This document shows, one piece after another, positions 9,892 through 18,280 of a stretch of 64,000 nucleotides of DNA. Position 1 is the first letter of the stretch. Each line of letters starts with the position of its first letter. Position numbers and translations under genes: made by a program. The notes beneath the pieces were generated by a model, which did not search any database, was not told the origin of the DNA, and was given only the letters and a program-made list of their open reading frames with translations. The stretch spans positions 56,027-120,026 of the forward strand of contig CAJQUW010001407.1 in the NCBI GenBank assembly GCA_907163375.1, written 5' to 3'. This DNA comes from Prostheceraeus crozeri (Eukaryota; Platyhelminthes; Polycladida; Euryleptidae).

Positions 9892-11442
9892 TCACTTTGT
9901 TTTCCGAAACACTAAAGTTACGAGGGATTTAGTATCTTTCACATGGATGCACTCTTGTAAACCATTGGTAATTTTGATAGCAATAGATGGTATAGTTTGT
10001 TTGACGACGGGATGATAGAAAATAGATTCAAACATCTTCTCGACTATTCCATATGAAGCGTCTTTATCATGAATGAAATCACGTAAAATGTATTCTTTTT
10101 TCTCACCAACAGAAATAGGTAGAATCAAATCACTTTGAATGTAAAGGTGCTGTTCATGTTTATCAAGTGTCATTGGTGTTTCTATACCAATCGTATGCGC
10201 AGCAGTAAACACAGTTTGTAGCATTGAAAAACCAAAGAGTTTTTTCAAATTTTTACTCAATTGACATTGAATGTCATCACCCAGTTTCAGAACAACGCGT
10301 TGATTTTCAATTGAAAACGAAATGTGGTGTGTCTTTACATCATATTTACTTTTCATCACATGCTTCAACTTCTGTTGTATAAAAGGATTTACTACATGAA
10401 TGAAGCTTTCAACTGTATGATATAGACGCGGCATTATATTGATAGCAACTTTAGATTCTTCATAAGACTGGTAAATTTTCTTGATGCGATCACCATAGAT
10501 GTCCACCCACCATTCATCATTAACTGAATCAGCTTTAGTGTGATATTCATGAGAAGCATATACCACACCGCTTCCAATAATAGGTGTATAATGTCTTACA
10601 AAATGACGCAAGGTTGGAGAGAAATAAACTGTAAGTTTGTCATTATATTTCTGAATAACCAACTTATTTTTGTCCGCCATAATTTTCTCTCCATACTTCT
10701 TACCCACAGTCTCATTCCATCGTTTTACTAACTCAATAAGTGATAAAGGTTGAACACCACGCTTTTTCAAAATGATGCGTTCTTCACATTCTACAACATC
10801 TTCATCAAATATTTTAAATTTATAATGAAATTTGTTGATTCGATTTGAATAAACTTTTTTAACATTTGCAGTAGCAATTGACGTTAGATGTAGTCCATGG
10901 CCAAAACCGAGATGTGGATAGAATTCATTATCCAACCTCAGTGTAAGACCTTTAGTAAAAGAATGAAAGCGAAGGAACTGTCTCCCACTCCAATGATAGA
11001 TAGTAAACTCATAAACTTTCTGATCCTTATTCTTCATGATGGAAGTATTTCCACTATTGAACGCCTTAATAATTTTCTCATTCCCAAATGGTTCATAAGA
11101 ATCTGATTTTATCTGAATCCATTCATAGTTCCACTTTCCATCTGATTTTAAATTGTATGGGAACTGGAATGCATTATTCATCGTTATTCCATCATGGGTG
11201 CGAGGAGTCAATATCATTTCTTCCAAATCATTCACATTCTGAATATTGCTATCATAGCAAATACTAGAAACGCCAACCTCCCATTCACCTTCTAAATGTA
11301 GTGGGCGATTTAATTCTACTCGAAAGTCTGATGGTTTATTTTTGGGAAATTTATTCATAGAAGCATTACTGGATAAGTAGATTAGAAACGAGTCTTTATT
11401 TTCACTTTTCATATTATTCACATTGGAAAAATATATTAGCAT
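9892..11442 (-). CDS. Large Polinton virion-type protein, paralog A
   Basis: An intact frame of 516 residues. It shares an N-terminal signature (an S/N-rich opening, then RPLHLEGEWEVGVSSI) with its neighbour at 11452-12849, so the two are tandem paralogs. I recall this LxGxWEVGLxEI signature from large Polinton-encoded proteins of invertebrates; a capsid vertex, penton or fibre role is plausible but inferred. No catalytic motif, signal peptide or membrane segment is seen, and it looks beta-rich. Alignment with the paralog suggests that translation may start at Met11 (ATG at 11412) instead of the first ATG. It is 9 bp downstream of the paralog stop, which implies co-transcription. Confidence 0.8.
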   Translation of the reverse strand: MLIYFSNVNNMKSENKDSFLIYLSSNASMNKFPKNKPSDFRVELNRPLHLEGEWEVGVSSICYDSNIQNVNDLEEMILTPRTHDGITMNNAFQFPYNLKSDGKWNYEWIQIKSDSYEPFGNEKIIKAFNSGNTSIMKNKDQKVYEFTIYHWSGRQFLRFHSFTKGLTLRLDNEFYPHLGFGHGLHLTSIATANVKKVYSNRINKFHYKFKIFDEDVVECEERIILKKRGVQPLSLIELVKRWNETVGKKYGEKIMADKNKLVIQKYNDKLTVYFSPTLRHFVRHYTPIIGSGVVYASHEYHTKADSVNDEWWVDIYGDRIKKIYQSYEESKVAINIMPRLYHTVESFIHVVNPFIQQKLKHVMKSKYDVKTHHISFSIENQRVVLKLGDDIQCQLSKNLKKLFGFSMLQTVFTAAHTIGIETPMTLDKHEQHLYIQSDLILPISVGEKKEYILRDFIHDKDASYGIVEKMFESIFYHPVVKQTIPSIAIKITNGLQECIHVKDTKSLVTLVFRKTK

Positions 11443-11451
11443 ACTTTTGCA

Positions 11452-12849
11452 TTAACTCATCATTCGGAAATGGAGTGTGATACTTGTCACAGCATCTTTA
11501 TGAAAAGGAATCAACGCACCAGCATCGTCATAAATTGCAATATCAATTTGTGGGATGTAGTTTGATTTCAGCTTTGTATAATGCACTTTCTTGAAAGTAT
11601 GCTCAGATAAAATACTGCAGCTTTTTGGCTGGTATGGTATCATTGCTAGCAATGGAGCTTCAACATCTCCCACACGTACATCTTCACCAATATTGGAATA
11701 TATCTGAAAATAGTTAATACGACGCGATAGTGACATGTCTGCGCTAGCTTTGGTTACAGTACCACTTTTAAAGATATTTTGATCAAAACCCAAAATGTCC
11801 ATTAGAGTTTTATCCATAATTAGCTCAATACCTTTTCCACTTATAGTGAGAGACAAAACACCTTCTTTTTCAGAAAATGAAATATGTTGCTCATTAATCA
11901 CTTCATTTAAATAATCTACAACCAATTTAACTGAAGTAATAATGCGAGGCATCAACACTCTTGTTTCATGTAAGATACCACCTAAAGGCTCTACACACTT
12001 TCTGTATAAAGATACGGTCCATTCTGTATCAAATTGATTTGATCTTTCACATGGCAAATGTTGCATATCAAATTTTCCATGAACAGCTGCAGAACGATGT
12101 CGTAGTAACTGACGAAAATCTTTTGAACAAACTAATACTAGATCATCATCATTTAATTTACTTATTGCAATATGATTAGATGATTTGATATAAGTCAATG
12201 TTGCCACTTGTTTACCATCAACTCGAAGGAGATAATTAAATTTCTTCAATAATGTTTCAGGAGTCATGTTTGTCTTTCTTGGCTTAATCACAATCTTCTT
12301 CACCAACGCCTTCTCATTTTTTGGAATAAGATCTACATAATAAGCTTCCTCTCGATATATTAACTGTTTATGACCACTTGGGTGGTAATTAACGTTATAA
12401 TTATCATAGCTTGTTAAGGCGCTAGCGAGGTAACCTAAATCATTTCTTAAACTTGGACTTAAACCAACAATCCAATCTTTCTCAACTACATGATGTACAT
12501 AATTATGATCATCATTGTGCGGAGTAAATTGGACAATATGTTTACACGCTTTATTCAGGAAATCATATATAAACTTTTTACATGATAAGAGATCTTTCTT
12601 TGGCCACTGTGGAATGTATACTCGGCAGCCCTTTTCACATTGGTAAGCAGCTGTACGTCTCATATTAATAGTCATCACCTCATGATCAAAAGTATAGACA
12701 CAGTTGCTATGAACAAGTTGAGTGACACCCACTTCCCACTTTCCATTTAGATGTTGTGTATGATCAATGGGAGTAGAAAAGAGTGCGGCTCGATTACTAG
12801 CAAATCTATTTGCGGCCGCATTTCTAAGCAAAATATGATAAAACGACAT
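11452..12849 (-). CDS. Large Polinton virion-type protein, paralog B
   Basis: An intact frame of 465 residues, starting at ATG 12847-12849. The opening region has HLNGKWEVGVTQL, aligning with EGEWEVGVSSI of paralog A, and the middle regions align around an 'MPR(I/L)' block (LMPRIITSVKLVVDYLNEVI against IMPRLYHTVESFIHVVNPFI). Overall divergence is high, so the duplication is old and the copies have probably specialised. Only 35 bp separate its start from the divergent plus-strand PC4-like gene, so a compact bidirectional promoter or distant spliced leaders must serve them. The virion role is inferred from family memory. Confidence 0.8.
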   Translation of the reverse strand: MSFYHILLRNAAANRFASNRAALFSTPIDHTQHLNGKWEVGVTQLVHSNCVYTFDHEVMTINMRRTAAYQCEKGCRVYIPQWPKKDLLSCKKFIYDFLNKACKHIVQFTPHNDDHNYVHHVVEKDWIVGLSPSLRNDLGYLASALTSYDNYNVNYHPSGHKQLIYREEAYYVDLIPKNEKALVKKIVIKPRKTNMTPETLLKKFNYLLRVDGKQVATLTYIKSSNHIAISKLNDDDLVLVCSKDFRQLLRHRSAAVHGKFDMQHLPCERSNQFDTEWTVSLYRKCVEPLGGILHETRVLMPRIITSVKLVVDYLNEVINEQHISFSEKEGVLSLTISGKGIELIMDKTLMDILGFDQNIFKSGTVTKASADMSLSRRINYFQIYSNIGEDVRVGDVEAPLLAMIPYQPKSCSILSEHTFKKVHYTKLKSNYIPQIDIAIYDDAGALIPFHKDAVTSITLHFRMMS

Positions 12850-12884
12850 TTTTATATTGCTGATCTCCGACTTTGCATAACATC

Positions 12885-13241
12885 ATGAAGACTTGGATTT
12901 CGGACTCTCTACAATATATCAGAGTTGATCGTGATGGAAACGTACATTTCAAAAATTCTCATGGTCATACATCAAGAGGTATTACATTAACATGGCGACA
13001 ATTTGTCAACCTCAATGATATCATGAGGGATTTGGAATATTTTGAAACATTAAGATTCATCTCCTTGGGTGATCAAGTTTGGCTTCAACGTCGCAACAAT
13101 GAAATTCAAATCTGCCATTCTCATTCCGCAAACTGTTTCTCATTTCGCAAATACAATTGGGAGAAGTATAGAAGATACATACATCGCTCCATCATGACAT
13201 TTATTCGTCGTGAGTTCATCGCCCTACTATGCAAATCTTAA
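12885..13241 (+). CDS. PC4-like putative DNA-binding cofactor, copy 1
   Basis: A protein of 118 residues from the ATG at 12885. It is paralogous to the next gene: both open with a Trp and DSLQ, then RDGNVHFK/DRNVYFK, then WEKY(R/K)R..HRSI. The pattern resembles the PC4 (Sub1) transcription-cofactor fold: a half-repeat ending in RGITLTWRQF, like the GISL..EQW segment of PC4, followed by a strand set starting FISLGDQVWL, like the F.LG...V opening of PC4. PC4 binds single-stranded DNA and aids TBP/TFIIA-dependent transcription. The homology is my own pattern reading and needs a profile search. It lies directly upstream of a TBP-like gene. Confidence 0.6.
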   Translation: MKTWISDSLQYIRVDRDGNVHFKNSHGHTSRGITLTWRQFVNLNDIMRDLEYFETLRFISLGDQVWLQRRNNEIQICHSHSANCFSFRKYNWEKYRRYIHRSIMTFIRREFIALLCKS

Positions 13242-13263
13242 TCAGACATGACTACCACGCACC

Positions 13264-13914
13264 ATGAGTTGGAAATTAGATTCTCTACAACGTATTGAAA
13301 CGGATCATGATCGAAACGTCTATTTCAAAGATTCAACTGGAAATGTGAGAAGAGAGTTTGCTTTATCTTATCGTCATTTTCAGTCTCTACATCATATCAT
13401 GAAGGATTTGAAATACTTCTATATGAAAAGACATTCACGTATTGGAAATCGCATCTGGTTGCGCGTCAACAAACGGCGAATTCAACTCTATCATTCCCAA
13501 CTCCATACTAACTTCACATTTCATCAAGGTAGTTGGGAAAAGTATAAAAGGAAGGTACATCGCTCAATTTACTCATTTTTTCATTATGAAGCGCCATCGC
13601 TACACCATCGTCAACATTCTCCGTCGCTTCAGACTCTACACCAAAATCGATCTCACAACATTACACCAACACCTTCCAAACAGCAAGTATTACCCGGGCC
13701 GACCTCAAATGTTAGTGGTGAAGATGAACAATTCGCGGAATCTTCAACTCTTCCCAAATGGGACTGTACAGATTCTCGGCGCCCTTTCTCATTCATCGGC
13801 GCAGTCAATGCGCTTAGAGCTACAAAGACTACTGCGTCGGATATGGAAGAGGGAGAGGTGTATGATGTCGAATCTGACTGTGGACAATATGGTGATCTCT
13901 ACTCAATTGAGTGA
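13264..13914 (+). CDS. PC4-like putative DNA-binding cofactor, copy 2, with overlapping tail
   Basis: The first 105 or so residues align along their length with the preceding gene (MSWKLDSLQ against MKTWISDSLQ; GNRIWLRVNKRRIQLYHSQ against GDQVWLQRRNNEIQICHSH; SWEKYKRKVHRSI against NWEKYRRYIHRSI). The paralog stops about 20 residues after HRSI. This copy reads on for another 110 residues through the TBP-like gene in a different frame (13586-13914) and ends with an acidic MEEGEVYDVESD-like stretch. Either the original stop was lost or the tail is a real overlapping coding segment. The gap to copy 1 is 22 bp. Function is inferred as for copy 1. Confidence 0.6.
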   Translation: MSWKLDSLQRIETDHDRNVYFKDSTGNVRREFALSYRHFQSLHHIMKDLKYFYMKRHSRIGNRIWLRVNKRRIQLYHSQLHTNFTFHQGSWEKYKRKVHRSIYSFFHYEAPSLHHRQHSPSLQTLHQNRSHNITPTPSKQQVLPGPTSNVSGEDEQFAESSTLPKWDCTDSRRPFSFIGAVNALRATKTTASDMEEGEVYDVESDCGQYGDLYSIE

Positions 13915-14131
13915 AAGTGTATCATTTTTGAAGATTCGTACCAGCAGTTACAATTTGTGTTATGAACCCGAACTTTTTCCTGCAGCTCTCATTAGTTGTT
14001 GTTTACCTGTGCATGTGGCTATCTTTCATAATAGTAAAGTGATCATTACTGGACTAAAATCTCATGTACAAGCAAATGTGATCCTAGACTATCTCATCGA
14101 GTATGTACGTACCCAGCGGATTGTAAAATAA
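13586..14131 (+). CDS. TATA-box-binding-protein (TBP)-like protein
   Basis: A protein of 181 residues from the ATG at 13586-13588. It has the two-fold repeat of the TBP core. Repeat 1 (about residues 6-86) has KIDLTTL, then YYPGRP, then LQLFPNGTVQILGA, then S..AQ. Repeat 2 (about 97-175) has VDNMV, then the hallmark YEPELFP (126-132), then VAIFHNSKVIITGLKS. The order and spacing match eukaryotic TBP. Of the four Phe residues that TBP uses to kink TATA DNA, three appear retained (F56, F131, F147); the first, near P40/Q41, is replaced. There is no N-terminal extension and the frame is intact. AATAAA overlaps the stop region. Its role would be binding promoter DNA, perhaps the element's own TATA boxes. 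It is clearly divergent from host TBP. Confidence 0.88.
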   Translation: MKRHRYTIVNILRRFRLYTKIDLTTLHQHLPNSKYYPGRPQMLVVKMNNSRNLQLFPNGTVQILGALSHSSAQSMRLELQRLLRRIWKRERCMMSNLTVDNMVISTQLSESVSFLKIRTSSYNLCYEPELFPAALISCCLPVHVAIFHNSKVIITGLKSHVQANVILDYLIEYVRTQRIVK

Positions 14132-14157
14132 AAAACAATTTTTCCAACATGATGTTT

Positions 14158-14619
14158 TTATTTCAAATCATGATAGAACTTACAAATCATTTTTTCATTA
14201 GAGGATGGATTACATGAAAAGTTTTGAATAACAGATACAAATCGAGATACATGTAAACGTTTTAAGACGAAGTACAGTACAAAAACACCACACTTTGATG
14301 AAAGTGGATGTTGCAGTATGCGTTCATTTCGCTGATATTGACGCGTATGTTTTCTCAACCACTGCTGTGTTGGTATATTTGGAGGTTGAGCAAGAGAGTC
14401 AAATAGTTCACCACGTCGGTCTTCTCCAATAAAGATCGCTTTCCAATGCTCACCGCCTAAATTCTGCGAATGAGTGTTTAGCACAATAAAGATGGGATAT
14501 TGATTTACTGCAGGTGGTAAGGTATCGAGTGAATTGACATTATCGAAAGCTTTCAACGTCGCTTCGTCTGCATTACGCTGCACTTTAGTCTTAATATCGT
14601 CAGCAGTCAACCAACTCAT
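14158..14619 (-). CDS. PRO: Adenain-like cysteine protease
   Basis: A protein of 153 residues, the usual size for Polinton PRO. The catalytic set of the adenovirus/Ulp1-type fold is visible: His58 in GEHWKAI, an acidic residue in ELFDSLA (D74 likely), Gln103, and Cys110 in SSKCGVFVLYF. In related viruses this enzyme processes capsid and core precursors during maturation. The stop and a poly(A)-like AAATAAAAA lie at the left, opposite the 3' end of the TBP-like gene. Its ATG overlaps the last base of the capsid gene. The frame is intact. Confidence 0.92.
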   Translation of the reverse strand: MSWLTADDIKTKVQRNADEATLKAFDNVNSLDTLPPAVNQYPIFIVLNTHSQNLGGEHWKAIFIGEDRRGELFDSLAQPPNIPTQQWLRKHTRQYQRNERILQHPLSSKCGVFVLYFVLKRLHVSRFVSVIQNFSCNPSSNEKMICKFYHDLK

Positions 14620-15820
14620 TAACGATTATACTGAAGAATAACGTCACGATACTTTGTAATTTCAATGTTTGAATCGAAGACTGCATAAATTAATACATTG
14701 ATCGTCTCAGGTAGTGTTCTTTTGAACGTCAAATCCAAACGAATATTATGAGGCACGTTCGCTTGAAGATAGGGTACACTAATATCGCTGTCAGCAGTCA
14801 AATCAAATGCATCCATAAAATCAACATAACTGCGCATAAATTGATCCGCATCAAAATCTGGTTTGTAGGGTGGACCAGGATGACTCACACCATTTACACG
14901 TAAAGCAATTTCACTTAACTGATTGTGTTTAAAATTGAAAGGATTCTTCTTTATATTACCATTAAATGCATCATTTTCAACCATTGCCACCATGAGGAGC
15001 TTCGGTGCTTCCGATGGAAAGAAGCCATCTTTCATGAAACTCTTTTGATCTTTCGGAATTGTAAAGGTGAGAAGCTTTGTATGCTGAACGGGGTAAATGG
15101 CATTTTGGCGGTTAAGACCTTCAGCATGTCCTCTAATGACACTTGGATTCGGTACTACTCGACGAATGTAAAGTGCAATATCTTCCACATGAATTCTAAA
15201 ATTGTCAACTTTACCAAATGCATTCAGCGCAAATTCAGGCTTATTCAATGTCAGCTTGAGTCGCATGCTGGTATTACAGAGTAAAAACTTTGACTGTCTA
15301 AAGAAGTCTAAATTCAGCGGACCATATAGCTGACATACTTTACTATCTTTAATCATAGCAGATCGCTTTACAAAGCCACTGTTTGTTTCAACATCAAATT
15401 TTCCTGCTTCATCTCTGTACCATCCCATGGCTTCCATATGACTTTTTTGTGCTGCTGGATGAAACTGTGATACATGATTGAAATATGATTTATAGGGATA
15501 ATCGCTTTGACCACCTTCCACCTGCTGCTCTCCAATCGTTAGAGAAACATCGCGAAGTAATGTAGTCAATGGTAAATTGTTCAGTCCAACTTTATGTACA
15601 TCGTCAATAGCAGTTCCATCTGCTTGCTGAATTCTAAACCTCAAATCAACCATCGCATAACTCAAATCTATGTAGTCATCACTACCACCAGGAATAACAA
15701 ATTCAATGGGCCAGCATTCTCAGCTGTTCGAGGATGATAATCTACAATACTTGAACTAAGAATATCTGTCTGTATGGCTTGTTGATCAAACAAACAAAAT
15801 CCGGAAGTTTTACACTCCAT
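14619..15820 (-). pseudogene. MCP: Major capsid protein (hexon-like, double jelly-roll type), frameshifted
   Basis: The long frame (14619-15665, 348 residues) has the look of the Polinton capsid family annotated in worms as F54H12.2-like: a DLRFRI strand, LPLTTLLRDV, a YPYKSYFN block, LYGPLNLDFF, and a C-terminal NLIYAVFDSNIEI-like strand. The N-terminal 40 or so residues, starting at ATG 15818-15820, are in another frame. The two frames meet near 15708-15716, consistent with one missing base. Expected family length is about 400 residues, which fits. It lies between the core protein and the protease, the usual Polinton order. The break is either a real mutation or an assembly indel. Confidence 0.88.
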
Positions 15821-15822
15821 GA

Positions 15823-16278
15823 TTAGAAGTTATAGCAGCGTCGTCGTTTAGCGCCTGATGAATGATTAGAGCCTCTGCGACGTTTGCGTGAATGCCTTTT
15901 GACTGAAGATCGCATCCTACCAGCTCCGCGATGTTTCCTTCTTCCTTTATTCATTCGTTTAGGTGATTTCTTTCCTTGAGTAACACCAGCAAAGGTCTGC
16001 TTCAATGTTTTTAAACCGCGTTCCTTCCCACGATTCAACAAACTGCTCTTAAAACTTCTACCTCTGGAAAGATCACTAGCAACATCACCAGCAAAGCCAA
16101 CGGCATTACTTAAAACATTTCGTTTTAAAGATCTACCGACATTGGATATGAGAGGTGCTACAACAGATTTCAGTGCACCAAGTATGCTACCTCCACGTTG
16201 GCGGCGAGCGCCGATGTAAATTTGTCCTCCACCACTTACATAGGAGGGTCGTGAATAAAATGAGGCAGTTGGATTCAT
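15823..16278 (-). CDS. Basic core/minor capsid protein (pVII/pX-like)
   Basis: A protein of 151 residues starting MNPTASFYSRPS. It has a Gly/Arg linker (ARRQRGGS), an amphipathic helical region (about 33-75, with SVVAPLISNVGRSLKR) and a very basic C-terminal third rich in Arg/Lys (KSPKRMNKGRRKHRG and beyond). The layout matches the DNA-binding or membrane-active core proteins encoded next to the capsid gene in Polintons and adintoviruses. The stop lies 2 bp before the capsid start codon, indicating a tight cluster. The assignment is by composition and position. Confidence 0.75.
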   Translation of the reverse strand: MNPTASFYSRPSYVSGGGQIYIGARRQRGGSILGALKSVVAPLISNVGRSLKRNVLSNAVGFAGDVASDLSRGRSFKSSLLNRGKERGLKTLKQTFAGVTQGKKSPKRMNKGRRKHRGAGRMRSSVKRHSRKRRRGSNHSSGAKRRRCYNF

Positions 16279-16319
16279 AGCTCAAACCCTAAACATTGTT
16301 AGTTACAACTTTGCATGAA

Positions 16320-17540
16320 TCACTGTCGATCACTTAGATGAAAGATGTCGGCACGACGCATCCAAGAGTTCATACTTGAAGGATAACCAGTCCATTTAAC
16401 AAGACACCATTCTTCACCTTGCCGTTTTTTACATCGAATGATTTTCTCTACCAAATATGTTTCACTTTCAGTGACTACCTCAATCTCATCGCGGTAAAAG
16501 CTACCCTCAATTTCTTCATTATCGTAATCTTTCAACTTGTAGGTGGTGGGAGAGTCTTTTTGATTAATCCTTGATACTGTAAATACCTCCTCTGTCCAAT
16601 TCGGAAGGTACCCTTTAGCAAAAACACTTTTCACTTTTGAGATACGAACTTTATCACCAATTTTCACATCACTTTTCACATGAGTGCGTTTACGTTGGAA
16701 TGATTCACGCACTTTATCTACATTGTCAGCATTTACATCTACTGGTCTGAATCCAATAGAACGATGGATAGAGTGATTGTAGGCATGGAGTGTATCTTGT
16801 AGAACTTTTGTCCAATTTTGTGTCAAGTTGGCAGTAAAATGTCGCCACAAGCGATTTTTTAATGTGCGATTAAAACGTTCAACGAGTGCAGCTTTATAAG
16901 CACTCTTTACACTAAACAACTCAATGTCATGCCTCTCAAATAATCTTCTCACATGCTGATTTTCAAACTCTTTTCCTTGATCGCTCTGAATTCTTTTTGG
17001 AATGCGACCTTCTCGAAAAATTGTTTGGAATGCTTTTGCTACTCCTTTCCCTTCTTTAGTTTTTAAAGGTTGAGCCCACGCATAACGCGAGAAAATATCA
17101 ATGACGGTTAAAATAAAATTATTGCCCGAGTTATGTTTTGAAATGGAGGCGACATCACACAAATCTGCTTGCCACTGTTCATCAATGTCATGAACAATAT
17201 AATGGCGGGTGCGGTACTTCTTTTTCGCTTGTTTGTGGAGTGTATAGGTAGCCTGACCCTTTAACCATCGTTTCACTTGTGATTGTGGAAGACCACTCGC
17301 TTTTGATAATTTCTTGATCGATGCAAATCCTGCCGGATGTTTTACATCATAATAGATTGACTTCAAACGTTCAGTCGATGACGACTGACTCTTTTTCCTC
17401 CTTCGCATCTTTTTGCTTGCTTGCCTTTCTACATTTACAACAACTGCAGCATTTAGCTTTAGTGGTTTTGCGATCGTGTTCACATTGCTTAGGGGTTTCA
17501 TTGTGAGAGCTGGCGCAGCAAGTGCAAGTGACAACGACAT
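16320..17540 (-). CDS. INT: Polinton integrase with C-terminal chromodomain
   Basis: Retroviral-type integrase that inserts the element and makes the 6-bp target duplication. Using the longest frame (406 residues), the catalytic triad is Asp126 (WQADLCD), Asp187 (QSDQGKEF) and Glu221 (ALVERFNRT). A helix-turn-helix-like stretch (about 60-95, IKKLSKASGLPQSQVKRWL) precedes it. The C-terminus has a chromodomain (about 365-400, ending VKWTGYPSSMNSWMRR) with the aromatic residues usual for methyl-lysine binding. The first 44 residues look unnatural and overlap a Cys-rich frame, so the real start is probably Met45 (ATG at 17406-17408). The catalytic region is intact. Confidence 0.93.
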   Translation of the reverse strand: MSLSLALAAPALTMKPLSNVNTIAKPLKLNAAVVVNVERQASKKMRRRKKSQSSSTERLKSIYYDVKHPAGFASIKKLSKASGLPQSQVKRWLKGQATYTLHKQAKKKYRTRHYIVHDIDEQWQADLCDVASISKHNSGNNFILTVIDIFSRYAWAQPLKTKEGKGVAKAFQTIFREGRIPKRIQSDQGKEFENQHVRRLFERHDIELFSVKSAYKAALVERFNRTLKNRLWRHFTANLTQNWTKVLQDTLHAYNHSIHRSIGFRPVDVNADNVDKVRESFQRKRTHVKSDVKIGDKVRISKVKSVFAKGYLPNWTEEVFTVSRINQKDSPTTYKLKDYDNEEIEGSFYRDEIEVVTESETYLVEKIIRCKKRQGEEWCLVKWTGYPSSMNSWMRRADIFHLSDRQ

Positions 17541-17586
17541 TCACCTCTGGCGGCTCATTACATGGCAAGCAACACATCTGCTTCAT
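17371..17586 (-). CDS. Cys-rich small protein overlapping the integrase start
   Basis: A 71-residue frame packed with cysteines: MCCLPC, CTCC, a C.H pair (KQCEH) and CCSCCKC, then a Lys/Glu tail. It starts 1 bp after the stop of the preceding gene, which fits the tight spacing of this cluster, and overlaps the integrase N-terminus in another frame. It may be a small zinc-binding protein, or the original zinc-binding N-terminus of the integrase separated by a frameshift near the A-rich run at about 17400-17412. Cys density that high is unlikely by chance. Function is not known. Confidence 0.5.
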   Translation of the reverse strand: MKQMCCLPCNEPPEVNVVVTCTCCASSHNETPKQCEHDRKTTKAKCCSCCKCRKASKQKDAKEEKESVVID

Positions 17587-17587
17587 A

Positions 17588-18280
17588 TTAATAGTCTGAG
17601 AACATGTATTTATTGGGAGGAGCTGTTTTACGTTTTCCTTTTACTAGTTTTAGTGGTGATGTAGATCTACGTCGAGTTCTTCCTCTTGTTTGCTTAGTGA
17701 GTGTGGGAGGGGATGTAGCAGGTGACGTCTTAAACCAATTTGTTGGCATTTTCATCATCTGAAGCATTGGAGCAGTAGCCACTGTTGAATCAAGTTCTTT
17801 CAATGTCTCATTATTCAAAGCAAATTTTGGCACATTATGCTTTTTCAATAGTTTAAGAAAGTATGACCAACCAGGTGGAACATAGCCCTGACGGCGCTTT
17901 CTACGTGTCGCATACTGAATCAAGTCTTCATAACGTGAAGCATCAATCACTTTATTTTCATCTGTAATGATTTCTCCTCTATCATTTACATTGAGATGGG
18001 GTTCAATACTGTTGAAAAGAGATATGGCATGTGCGCGAGATGCTAAAGGTGTAGCAGTCGATACAGAGTCACGCATCTTATTCTTCAAGTTTTTCAATTG
18101 CTCAACAGTTTCCGATTGTAATAATACAGCACGATGTGGATCTTTGATGTGAACATTTTGCTGATAATCTATTTCTTTCCTATACATTTGATTTGCAAGA
18201 GGTTGCTTTACTTGCTGCATGGCAGTCAATTGTACATATTCATCCTGAGGAATAACAATCATGCGAGAATAAGAACTCAA
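17588..18280 (-). CDS. Conserved Polinton protein of unknown function
   Basis: An intact frame of 230 residues. The N-terminus has VIPQDEYVQL, then a helical region with DPHRAVLLQSETVEQLKNL (about 50-70), and then a more structured part with RRRQGYVPPGWSYFLKLLKK (about 130-150). The C-terminus is basic (TRGRTRRRSTSPLK). I recall proteins of this type next to the ATPase in other Polintons, probably virion-associated, but cannot name a fold. It overlaps the ATPase stop by 4 bp (ATG/TGA style), supporting co-expression. Confidence 0.72.
   Translation of the reverse strand: MSSYSRMIVIPQDEYVQLTAMQQVKQPLANQMYRKEIDYQQNVHIKDPHRAVLLQSETVEQLKNLKNKMRDSVSTATPLASRAHAISLFNSIEPHLNVNDRGEIITDENKVIDASRYEDLIQYATRRKRRQGYVPPGWSYFLKLLKKHNVPKFALNNETLKELDSTVATAPMLQMMKMPTNWFKTSPATSPPTLTKQTRGRTRRRSTSPLKLVKGKRKTAPPNKYMFSDY

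Noticed and set aside
10540..12179. Plus-strand frames of 63-72 residues within 9.9-12.8 kb
   Set aside because: Shadows of the two large minus-strand genes, with no features of their own.
14925..15284. 119-residue plus frame opposite the capsid gene
   Set aside because: Antisense shadow of a strong coding frame.
17321..17664. Plus frames opposite the integrase N-terminus
   Set aside because: Antisense of the Cys-rich and integrase frames; no domain.
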